Assembly (NCBI RefSeq): GCF_042186555.1
Contig: NC_133336.1
Span: 37,250,338 to 37,314,337, forward strand
Reading direction: 5' to 3'
From: Aquarana catesbeiana
Lineage: Eukaryota; Chordata; Amphibia; Anura; Ranidae
DNA: 64,000 nt
Below the pieces are notes generated by a model. It saw nothing but the letters and a program-made list of their open reading frames with translations. It did not search any database and was not told where the DNA came from. Position numbers and translations under genes: made by a program. Shown piece after piece: positions 55,186 to 64,000 of the stretch (position 1 is its first letter; each line of letters begins with the position of its first letter).

Positions 55186-56269
55186 GTATGTCTTGTAATG
55201 CAGGTTAACCCCCACTGTAGGATCACATGCCAAGACCACCATTGATCAGCTCTGGCTTTGGAAACCACTAATTCTGGAAATCCCCTCCTGTTATCCTCGA
55301 GAGATTGTTACATTTGACAAAACGGGGTTCATTTTTGGGACAGTCGATATGTGACTCTCCACAAAAATAAAAATTTCCATCCAGCTCCGAAAAGTGGCAT
55401 CTATTACCCTGCTATGTACTGTATATCCCATTGCCATTACTCTAGGTTATGTTACAGAAAAAAATATTAACACAATACATTTACAAGTATAGGGACTTGT
55501 AACGTTGAGCCAGACTGCAATCTGCAGCGCCATAAATCATTTAGGGCTTTATATAATGTGTCAGTTAATTTGTGAGACTTGGAGCATTGTAGTTTGCATT
55601 TACAATAAATCCATTGCTCCACCGAACCGATGTTGGGCTTTGCCCATGCATGAAGCATATTATATTAACTACAGGCAATACATCTTAAATAATTGTTTGG
55701 GGTGCAAAGGCAATTGTTAATCTCCAGTAGTTTAGTGATGGATATTTGATTAATACTGTGTATGCCTTTATTTAAAGGAATGTTTAGTGTTTTTATATGA
55801 CATGTTATCTTTCTACCCTGGGACATAGGGGCTGATAGTTTTCGGTCTAGCCTGGAGGGCAGTCATTGACCTAAAGGCCTTTCTTAATGTTGACCCTTCC
55901 AGTAACCCTAGTACCATCCCTTCCTCTAACCCTCATGCTAACCTTCTCTTAAACCCCCAAAACTAACTCTGTTCTGTATACCTAATTCCAGGTTTGCAGT
56001 CTCACTTCTCTTGTGCTGGGATCCTTTGCACCCAAGACCAACCCTTGCTGAACCAAAAGATACCAGCGGTGAATGACCACATCCAGAAACATCTGCTTTG
56101 GTTTTTGCATGTGTAGCACTACCCACCCCTCAGGAGCCACTGGTAGGTTGGTAAGTCTCATTTCCCCCCCTCAGAGCACACACAGCCTGGCACACAGCAC
56201 TTCCAGCATTCTTCCTCTGGTTTTAAAGATGAGTCTAGGGGTTTCTTTTAAGGGTTTTTTTTGACCAGC
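55186..56269. other. Upstream flank, no gene recognised
   Basis: No transposon ends or coding exon could be supported. Confidence 0.4.
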
Positions 56270-57272
56270 AAATTAAATTCAAAACACTAACCACAACATA
56301 CAAAGCCATTCACAACTCTGCTACATCACTAATCTTGTCTCGAAATATCACCCAAACTGTCCTCTCCACTCTACTCAAGACCTCCTCCTCTCAAGCTCTC
56401 TCGTCTCCTCCTCCCATGCTCGTCTCCAGGATTTCTCCAGAGCCTCTCCCATCCTCTGGAACTCGCTACCTCCACCTGTCCGGCTATCCCCTACCCTTGC
56501 TACCTTCAGGCGATCCCTGAAAACTCATCTCTTCGGGAAAGCCTATCACGTCTCCAACTAATCTTCTACCACTTCCACCAGCTCATTCCCCACAGTTACA
56601 ACCTTTTGTACCACCTGCCCCACCCTATTAGATTGTAAGCTCTTCTGAGCAGGGCCCTCTTAATCCTCTTGTATTTTATTGTATTATACAGTGGAACCTC
56701 GGATTGCGAGTAACGCGGTTAACAAGCGTTTCGCAATACGAGCACTGTATTTCTAAAAATCCTAACTCGGTTTGGGAATGTTGTCTCGCAAAACAAGCAG
56801 GGTTCAGGCCAAAGCGGTGTGCATTACCTCTTTTGGCCTGAGGTGGGGGGCGCTGGAGCCGAACGGCGCCGATCGTCGCCGTTCGGAAATGCACGGAAAG
56901 GCCCGAGGACAGTTCGGCTGACCTCGGCAAACCTCAGAAAGGCTCGTGAACGGAATCTTTCCGAGGTTTGCTGACGTCAGCCGAAGTGTGTTTTTGGCCA
57001 ATTCCGAGGCTCTCCGGCGCCCCCCCACCTCTGGCCGCATACGGTATTGCATCCCATTGAAGTCAATGAGGAACTAATTATTTTAATTTCCATTGACTTC
57101 AATGGGGAAACTCGCTTTGATATGCGAGTACTTTGGATTATGAGCATTCTCCTGGAACCGATTATGCTCGTAATCCGAGGTTCCACTGTTACTGTATTGT
57201 CTCCCTTTTATATTGTAAAGCGCTGCGTAAACTGTTGGCCTTATATAAATCCTGTATAATAATAATAATAAT
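56270..57272 (+). mobile_element. L2-like LINE 3' end with TAA tail, split by a MITE
   Basis: Plus orientation. The decayed C-terminal ORF2 sequence ends near 'gaaaactcatctcttcggga' and 'aagcctatcac' (a KTHLF-type block followed by KAYH). Then come 'tagattgtaagctcttctga', 'gcagggccctct' and, after the nested MITE, 'gtaaagcgctgcg' and a (TAA)n tail at 57256-57272. Short-repeat-tailed 3' ends of this kind are typical of L2-clade LINEs. Non-functional fragment. Confidence 0.75.
56689..57188. mobile_element. Tigger/pogo-like MITE nested in the L2 fragment
   Basis: The ends CAGTGGAACCTCGGATTGCG and, inward from the right, CAGTGGAACCTCGGATTACG are near-perfect inverted repeats, inserted next to TA within 'tattata'. 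Subterminal 'gcgagta' words and a central hairpin of 'ccattgaagtcaatg' type. No transposase. Superfamily inferred from the ends and TA target. Confidence 0.75.
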
Positions 57273-58150
57273 AACCACTTGCCACCCAAGCCAATTCTGA
57301 CGTTTCTCTCCTACTTGTAAAAATCATTATTTTTTTTGCTAGAAAATTACTCAGAAAGCACAAACATTATATATATTTTTTAGCAGTGACCGTAGGGAAT
57401 AAAATGGGGTAGTTCCAATTTTTTATGTCACATTTATTTGTGCAGCAATTTAAAAAAAAAAAAAACACTTTCATGAATTTAAATCAAACAAAACACAATA
57501 TTTACCCCAATGTTTTTGTATAATGTGAAAGCTGATGTTTCGCTGAGTAAATAGATACCTAACATGTCACGCTTTAAAATTGCGCACACTTGTGGAATGA
57601 CGCCAAACTTCGGTACTTAAAAATCTCCATAGGCTATATTTAATTTTTTTTTTACAGGTTACCAGTTTAGAGTTACAGAGGAGTTCCAATGCTATAATTA
57701 TTGCTCTCACTGTAACGTTCGCGGCAATACCTCACATGTGTGGTTTGAATGCAGTTTACATATGCAGGCGCAACCTACATATGCGTTCGCTTCTGCGTGA
57801 GAGCCCATTTATTTTATTTTTTAATGTGGCTTCCTGTCTCTGGGGAGGTTTATTAGGAACCTACAGCGCCCCCCTTTTGTTGGGTTGATGGCCGCGCTGT
57901 GCGTTCCACTCGTTCCTGGAACGTCAGCGCCAACCATGCATGCGCCCTCCTGCGCGATCGCGGCGGGAATGTGCGCATGAGCGAGCGTCCGGTGCCATTG
58001 TTTAAATAGACGCCCGCTCTGACAGTCTGACGAGCACTGCAGAGCGGGAAAATGCCAAACTCCGTGTTTTTCTACATCTTTACGGCATATATGTATCTGT
58101 GGGGGGACGCAAAAGGCTGCCTTTGGCGGCCGTTTTAAATCTTTATTCCC
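57273..58150. mobile_element. Relative of the large TTAA element, ends decayed
   Basis: It starts 'accacttgccacc' right after the LINE tail. It shares, in inverted orientation, the 'aaatagatacctaacatgtc', 'tggaatgacgcc' and 'gtagttccaattttttatg' region with 50080-53074. The GC-rich part 57880-58010 resembles other TTAA elements. No coding capacity. Confidence 0.5.
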
Positions 58151-59110
58151 CCCTTTTTCTGACATACTTATGTCATCCATAGGAGAGATATATTCTTTGG
58201 ACCTGGGAAGTGTGCAGTCTCATATAGACTTGGAGCCTTATTTAAGGCTTTGGTTAGCGCTCCCAGCCCAAATAAACCTACACATTCTGGTAAATACATT
58301 ATTTATTTTTTCTTGTGTTTTTTTTTTTCTGAATCTTTACATGTTGATTAAAGTCCGATTTCATGTGACACTGTATATGTCATATCTAAATAGATGACAG
58401 GGGTCTTACATAGCCCGTATCTAGGAGCAGTTATCACTTTTTGTAATGGAACCTTATAGGCATACTCTCTAACTGTGCTTTTGCATTTACTTTATATATT
58501 TTTTTGATTTCAATTCCCTTTTTTTTTTCTTTTTTTTTCTCTACCGCTAGTTTTGGCAATTTTCCATACTTAACCCCCTGTGATCATCAGGCAATTGTAA
58601 ATTTAGGGATCATTTTTTCCTAACCTTACCGTATTTGGTTGGTGTTCATCTGCACCCCCACTGGCACTACTTCATCAATTCCGTTAGGAATTATTTGCAT
58701 GGTAGGTACTTCCGAGGTAATGTTGTTGTTCATTCATTCTATATGGTTGATATGGATATCTCTGTTTTCTGTACCATTATGATATGTCCTTTTTATCTCT
58801 TATAGTAAAGACAAAATTATGACCATACATACTCCTACTTTATGCCCCTGACGAAACACGTCGGGTACCGAGGATTACTACATACCGGAGAGTAACAATC
58901 TTTTTGTCATACATATTATGTAACTTGTCGTTTTTTGTTTTGTTTTTGATGTCTTGTATATTCTTGTAATATTTTCTCATGCCTTTTTTAACATTGGTCA
59001 CTATATGATCATACGTTTTTATGTCCACTTTAATAAAATATATTTTTTGACAAGTGTTTGTTGCCTTTAAAGTCCCAATGAAGGGGGATTTCTCATTTTT
59101 TTTCAATTGA
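58151..59110 (+). repeat. AT-rich dispersed repeat with CTGACGAAACACGTCGGG motif
   Basis: T-rich tracts and 'taataaaata' polyadenylation-like sequence near 59031. The motif CCCTGACGAAACACGTCGGG is at 58846-58865. Similar motifs occur at 60851, 54364 (minus) and 23448 (minus). Element class not assigned. Confidence 0.45.
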
Positions 59111-59900
59111 ATATCAGGGATGTGGCAACTACACTTTGATCTGACATGGTGAAACTCTTTTCTTTGTGGAGCATGAGGCGATGGGGGGCGCTTTAAATTT
59201 TAAAACATTTTTTATTGTTTATTTGATTCGTACTTTTATGCTTTCCCTTCAATTCCTTATTTTTTGATCATTTTTATTTCTAAATTTATTATTTATTATT
59301 ATTAATTTTATCTATTTAGAAGGAATGTAAACACTCCTTGTAATAGGAATAGGGCATGACAGGTCCTCTTTACAGAGATCTGGGGTCTATAAGCCCCCCA
59401 CATGAGGGGGTAAGGGGGGATTCTGATGCCTAAACATTTTATACCTTAATGAAAGGAATACGTTAGGCTTTTCAAACACTTTAAATATGTAAATATGGAT
59501 ATAAGTGGTAAAGAGCTCCCATTTGCTAAATGCAATCAGAAAACGTGCTAAATACACACTACATAACACAAACAAACCCAATCACTAAAAATGACTGTGA
59601 TAAAATTAAAGTGACAAGTATATACTAAAATAAAACTAATAAAAAGTGAATCATAGTAGGAAGATATCCAAACATGTTTTCACACCAATGTGATCACCAT
59701 GACAGTATTTCATGCAATTATTAAACGCAATAATAAATAAAGTCCAATTATAAATATATTCTTCCGTGAAACTTGTGCAAATAATGCAAATCGTCCCTGG
59801 CACCCCTCCACCTTTCAAACTTTGTGCTCACCTCCAATATTGACCTTCGCAGGTCACTATACACCTTCCCCTTTAAGGGGTATATGAATCCCCTGGTAGA
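59111..59900. other. Upstream flank, AT-rich, no gene recognised
   Basis: Low-complexity AT sequence and unassigned repeat-like segments; nothing with clear ends. Confidence 0.4.
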
Positions 59901-59904
59901 TTAA

Positions 59905-60372
59905 AGTGGTTGTAAAGGCAGAAGGGTTTTTTTATTTTTATGCATTCTATGTATTAAAAAAAAAAACCTTCTGTGTGTAGCAGCCTCTCTCAGCCCCTCC
60001 TGATACTTACCTGAGCCCCATCTCTCTCCAGAGATGTCCACAAGTGTCTTAGCCATCTGCGACTCTCCTCCTGATTGGCTGAGACACAACAGTGGCGCCA
60101 TTGGCTCCCACGGCTGTCAATCAAAGTCAGTGAGCCAATCAGGCATGAGAGGGGGTGGGGCCGGGTCGGAGCTCTGTGTCTGAATGGATACAGGGAGCTG
60201 TGACTCGGCTCGGGTGCCCCATAGCAAGCTGCTTGCTGTGGGGGCACTGGACAGGAGGGAGCAGCAAAGAGGGACCTGAGAAGAGGAGGATCTGGGTTGC
60301 TCTGTGCAAAACCAACTGCAGAGGTAAGTATAGCATGGTTGTTTTTTTTTTTAACAAGACTTTACAATCACT
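59905..60372. mobile_element. TTAA-flanked MITE, 'AGTGGTNNTAAA' family, copy 4
   Basis: TTAA is at 59901-59904 and 60373-60376. The ends are AGTGGTTGTAAAGGC and, inward, AGTGATTGTAAAGTC. Core with 'tgattggctgagacacaaca' and 'cagctgcttgctgtgggg'-like blocks as in 17579-18012. Confidence 0.85.
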
Positions 60373-60376
60373 TTAA

Positions 60377-61430
60377 CCACTTGCCAACCGCTGCACACCA
60401 ATATGTCGGCACAATGGCAGCGGTGGGCAATTGGACGTACCTGTACGTCCCCTTTAAATGGAGGGGCTAACGCGCCCACCGCGTACAGCATTCTGGTTGG
60501 GGTGGGATGCTCAGTCTATACTTGTCTATCTGGCTGTTCAACCTGTTGGTTCCAAGCCCAGACTCCCAGCTTTCCCCTTACTTGACCAGCTGAAGGACAT
60601 ACCCTTGAATATTGGTAATAGATCCCTAGCCTCCCGGACCCCAGCCTGCACACGGCGACCCTCAGCGCCATCGGGGGCACTTTTTCCGCCCTGGCACACT
60701 AACCTTCCGTGATACAACCCAGGAAGAGATATTCTCTAACCAATCTTTAGGTGTACACTGCCGGAGAGACATCCGTGAAATTGCTTTTAATGCCATTGAT
60801 ACCTATGTAGTATTTATATATTGGAAATGCTAACTCTCACTCTATGAACCCTGATGAAGGATTCTCTGAAACGCGTTGGTTCAGTGAGACTTATCAACCT
60901 CCATTTACGGTTTTCTTTTCATTACACCTCCATCTGTATCCATATTTATATGTATTTTGCTTCAAGTGTATTTTGCATTTCTTGTCTTGATTTGTATATA
61001 TTTTGCTTTTTGTTTATGTAATAAAATTATATATTTTACTTATATTGTATCAATTTTATGGTAGTGCCCTTAAAAATCCTGCCTCAGGGGAATCCATGTT
61101 GCCACCGCGTACAGGGTGACCGTGCCTGCGGGACCGGCAGACTCAATGTCCGCCAGTCCCCCGGCGATCGTGTCACGGTGCTGCAGAATGGGGAAGTGCC
61201 CATGTAAACAAGGCATTTCCCCGTTCTGCCTTGTGACATGACAGAGATCACTGCTCTCTGTCATCGGGAGCAGTGATCGCTGTCATGTGAGTTGAAGCCC
61301 ATCCCGCCTACAGCTGGAATCACTCCCTAGGACACACCTAACCCCTTCATCGCCCCCTAATGGTTAACCCCTTCCCTGCCAGTGTCATTTACACAGTAAT
61401 CAGTGTCTTTTTATAGCACTGATCGGCATA
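60377..61430. mobile_element. TTAA-flanked 'CCRCTTC' family, copy 4, split and truncated
   Basis: It shares the TTAA at 60373-60376 with the preceding MITE and begins CCACTTGCCAACC. It is split by a 613-bp insert (60489-61101) and cut at 61430 by the retroviral LTR. The family's right half is missing from this window, presumably beyond the provirus. Confidence 0.75.
60489..61101 (+). mobile_element. Retro-inserted segment with 13-bp target duplication and CTGATGA...GAAACGCG motif
   Basis: Exact duplication CCACCGCGTACAG at 60476-60488 and 61102-61114 within the host TTAA element. The insert has a gene-like GC content at first, then AT-rich sequence with 'aataaaattatatattttac' at 61020-61040. 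The motif CTGATGA-N10-GAAACGCGT is at 60851-60876. It encodes nothing I recognise. A 13-bp duplication suggests target-primed or Penelope-like insertion; class uncertain. Confidence 0.65.
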
Positions 61431-62030
61431 TGGAAAAATGCAGCGCATGTACAAATGAATATAGGTCTTTAAAATGGTGAAACAGTCAAGAAATAACTAA
61501 TTGACCACAGGTGCCTTGAAACACAAACGTCCATAAATGGATGTAAATGTCCAACCGCACAGGAGGTATAAGTATGTTATGGAAATGATTAAGAGCTCCA
61601 ATCGAGCTCAAGGTTATCTGCTGCTGTCTCTAATTTGAAAAGTGTTGATATGCATGCATATAAAAGTAAACACACTGAGACACGCTCAGTTTCGTTACTG
61701 TTACACTTCTAATTTATTCAAGGCGGTGTTAATGTTTTATACACACAAATACGTCATTGCTATGTCAGTCTAATAGGTACATCTCATTGGTTAAGATAGA
61801 AAAGAAGATGGATAATTTTCATAACGAGGTTTGGCTCTCTCTGGTCTTATCTCCAGTTCCGCATTCTTTTGATGTGTGGGAGGCAGGGGGTAATCGCCAT
61901 CTTGAGAAAATATAGGAACAGAGCAAATCTGTATACTTATATAATGAGTAAGGAGAAAAATATGTATGCACATAAGAAAATAGACATTTTCAGATTACTA
62001 TTATTATTATCTACATCACATTCCTTCACA
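61431..62030 (-). mobile_element. 3' LTR of an endogenous retrovirus
   Basis: About 600 bp, minus orientation, starting TGTGAAGGAATG (62030 downward) and ending CATTTTTCCA at 61431, so it has TG...CA ends. A TATA box (TATAAAA, 61735-61741) and a polyadenylation signal (AATAAA, 61713-61718) are in the right order on the minus strand. The right side abuts a polypurine tract; the left side abuts the interrupted TTAA element. The 5' LTR, gag and pol would lie beyond the right edge. Confidence 0.8.
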
Positions 62031-62046
62031 ATCCCCCCTAAAATGA
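62031..62046 (-). promoter_or_regulatory. Retroviral polypurine tract
   Basis: The minus strand reads CATTTTAGGGGGGAT immediately before the LTR's TGTGAAGG; the G-rich run is the expected plus-strand primer site. Confidence 0.75.
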
Positions 62047-62210
62047 CTATTTTCTCTTTTCTGTCCCTAATACTAAAGGTCCTACTTTTTAGCCTGGCCC
62101 TTCTCCTCAGCAACTCTTTTAGGCTGTATATAGAATTGGGCAGCAACTGTTCACTTCCCTCCTCGATACAGCTGGAGAGGTGCAGTCAGGCGCTATCTAT
62201 CCCTATAACC

Positions 62211-62752
62211 CTATAGGATTGTGAGATTATGGACAGGGAGTGACTGTAGAGGAGTGAAGGGTTTGTCATCTTCCATCATAAGGAGGTCCTCTTCTTCTTG
62301 GTGGAGAAATGTAGGTGTGCTATTGTCTACAGCCTTGCTCATTAACTTTTTTACAAAAGGTAGAATACAGCATATAATCAGGGCTAAAAGGACCAGGATT
62401 ATTAATACCGTTACCCGTATCTGGGCGAGCACCTTCTGCCACCCACTCATCCAGCTAAAATATTGGTCCCATGGGTCTGTGATACCTGAGTTCTTCTTCA
62501 ACTCTAGTGACAGATCTTCTAATTTCTTTATAGCTAAAGTAACCTTACCATTTGGGCCAGTATTATCAGGAATGTATGTGCAGCAAGTTCCTGTTTTTTC
62601 TATCATTTTACAGACACCCCCCTTCTCAGCTAACACCATGTCTAAGGCCATCAGGTCCTGGAATGTCATGTAGGAAGTGGGGGCTAACTGATCAGAAATT
62701 CCCTGGAGGGCATCTTTAGAGTAATTTACAAATCTCTGTTGGTTATAATATG
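62211..62752 (-). pseudogene. env: Endogenous retroviral env, transmembrane subunit part
   Basis: Minus strand, ending at a stop at 62211. Would encode the membrane-fusion subunit. Order of features: heptad-repeat region, an 'ALDMVLAEKGGVC' immunosuppressive-domain-like block (gamma-type), a cysteine motif with eight residues between the first C and the CC pair (six is usual), a polar ectodomain stretch ending SWMSGWQ, one membrane segment (around VTVLIILVLLALIICC) and a short cytoplasmic tail. The upstream part is separated by a 619-bp LTR-like insertion. The gamma/epsilon-like class is inferred from these motifs. Confidence 0.88.
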
Positions 62753-62757
62753 TGTAG

Positions 62758-63376
62758 TGTCAGGTCACCTAGAGGCTGGGTGACAGATGCACACCGTTGG
62801 GATCAGGAGTGCACCGCAAGGTAGTAGACCCTACGGCTGACTGCTGCGGATTGTACCCTGGGAGGTTCAGGAATCAGGTCTACTGGATCACTGACACAGA
62901 TCCCACTGGGAGCTAGAGCATAGATTCCCCAGGGCGAGGAGTCTAAGAGCCAGCGGGTGTTCACCAGAGCCTCTAGTGGTGAGGATGGACTGCGCTGCAG
63001 TCTGGCTCCAGGTCGCGGTCCCCAGGGTCTCACAGCTCACGCTCACGGTAGACTACAGGAGATGAGGAAGGAGGGAGCTGGCTGGAACATCAGGGTCACA
63101 GGCAAACAGGGATGGTCGGGAACAGGCCAAAGTCGGTAACAGGAATCAGATGTAGGAAACACAGCAAGTACACATAGAGGCTAACACACAGTGGTTGATC
63201 AGCACTGCTGGCTTGCAGTGCACAGGTTAATATAGGGTTCCCTGATAGGGCCTGGGGTGGGGTCATGCTTAGAGGGGAGGTTACAAAAGCAGTCAGGTGA
63301 GGGTCAGCTGGTCTCTAGAGATGAACACATGGAGACAGGTATGCTGATCGACAAACTCTATTGCATAACCATGACA
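62758..63376. mobile_element. Solo-LTR-like insertion inside env
   Basis: Starts TGTCAGGTCACC and ends CCATGACA (TGTCA/TGACA inverted ends), flanked by an exact 5-bp duplication TGTAG at 62753-62757 and 63377-63381. 619 bp with no coding capacity. The size, TG..CA ends and 5-bp duplication fit a solo LTR from another retrotransposon that inserted after the provirus. The parent element is not in the window. Confidence 0.85.
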
Positions 63377-63381
63377 TGTAG

Positions 63382-64000
63382 TTAATCCAATCTACATTCT
63401 TGCTGACAGTTGTTATGGGGATCAAAGACTCAAAACCAGCTTTTACCAGATCCCTGGCTTTAAACTCATCAGGGACCCCCCTTGTAACCCCTATGACATG
63501 TATGTATACATGAGGATCAAAGCTTCCGGAGAGAGCTGCTCGCTTCCTCCTCTGACTGTGTGCTGGGTCAGTGTATGTATCAGGGGTATCTTTTGTTAGG
63601 ATATGGGGCTTTCTATTTTCATCTTTTTTGTCTAATGCACTCTGTGGTCGCCCAGTCTGGCCCTGTGTTCCAACCCACTGGCCCCCACAGAAGCCACAAC
63701 TCTGTCCCCAGTAACTGTCTGTGTGGCATACATATATGTCCTTACCGTCAGGGATATCACTGTACCAATGGCATCACCATGAAGGGTCAAACGGACAAGG
63801 TACTATGTCACAGTAATCTAAGGTAAAGGTGGTCACATGTGTACCTGAAGAGTTACACCAAAACGTAATTATGTTATCATTTTTGTGATGGCCACCTCCT
63901 GGGCCCCTCCCCCCTAGATCAAACAGAAAAAGGATATGCAGCACCCGAAAACACGCTCTCCTGCAGTGATAAGCGTGCATTCAGGTGTTCTTCCTGGCCA
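63382..64000 (-). pseudogene. env: Endogenous retroviral env, surface subunit part and fusion start
   Basis: Minus strand, continuing off the right edge. A furin-type R-R-K-R site at 63540-63551 marks the junction of surface and transmembrane subunits. About 50 residues of the transmembrane N-terminus follow up to the LTR insertion. The surface part has a C-G-F-C motif, possibly the CXXC isomerase-type motif of gamma-like envelopes. One in-frame TGA (63774-63776) interrupts it. Apart from this stop and the LTR insertion the frame is open, which suggests a fairly young provirus; nothing here indicates a functional protein. Confidence 0.8.

Noticed and set aside
60851..60876. Functional hammerhead ribozyme
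   Set aside because: CTGATGA, a weak 3-bp stem II and GAAA are present, but no upstream strand pairs with CGCGTTGG ahead of a UH cleavage site. Kept only as a motif observation.
62221..62673. 150-codon frame on plus opposite the env transmembrane region
   Set aside because: Antisense shadow of env; the minus-strand frame has all the recognisable motifs.

Overview
This is a vertebrate nuclear DNA window, most likely from a frog. It holds one recognisable host exon, no RNA genes, no bacterial-type operons and no CRISPR array. Nearly everything else is mobile elements and tandem repeats. The frog call, probably a ranid, is an inference from the mix of TTAA-flanked miniature transposons, CR1 and L2 LINE remnants, Tc1 elements and an ERV; the vertebrate call is firm.

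Host gene: on the minus strand, 35764-35836 is the first coding exon of MDGA2 (MAM-domain GPI-anchored Ig-superfamily protein). It encodes the signal peptide and ends at a consensus splice donor. The 5' leader and core promoter lie at about 35837-36530. Everything left of 35764 is therefore intron 1, and everything right of about 36.5 kb is upstream flank.

Left part (1-35.7 kb, intron 1): a patchwork of non-autonomous DNA transposons, many bounded by TTAA and nested in one another (for example a three-level nest at 26256-27835). It also holds a decayed CR1 LINE (20655-22190), a frameshifted Tc1 element (11481-13072), a perfect 677-bp-arm palindrome (13608-14967) sitting inside a minisatellite-bearing element, a hAT MITE with a clean 8-bp duplication (28809-29300) and a tandem array of tRNA-SINE-like units with TA/CA microsatellites (31.4-33.4 kb).

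Middle (36.5-43.2 kb): about 700 bp upstream of the MDGA2 promoter region two minisatellites abut (68-bp units at 37.25-38.78 kb, then about 22-bp units to 39.97 kb). Harbinger-like MITEs and a 31-bp minisatellite follow.

Right part (43.2-64 kb): a second, inverted Tc1 copy flanked by ends of another Tc1 family; a 54-bp minisatellite inside a hAT-like element; a 3-kb TTAA element carrying a fold-back hAT and a Harbinger MITE; an L2 LINE end with a nested Tigger-like MITE; and further nested TTAA elements. At the right edge lies the 3' part of an endogenous retrovirus on the minus strand (3' LTR, polypurine tract, env). Its env is broken by one in-frame stop and by a solo-LTR-like insertion with a 5-bp target duplication.

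Most long open frames in the window are chance frames through tandem repeats and are not called as genes.
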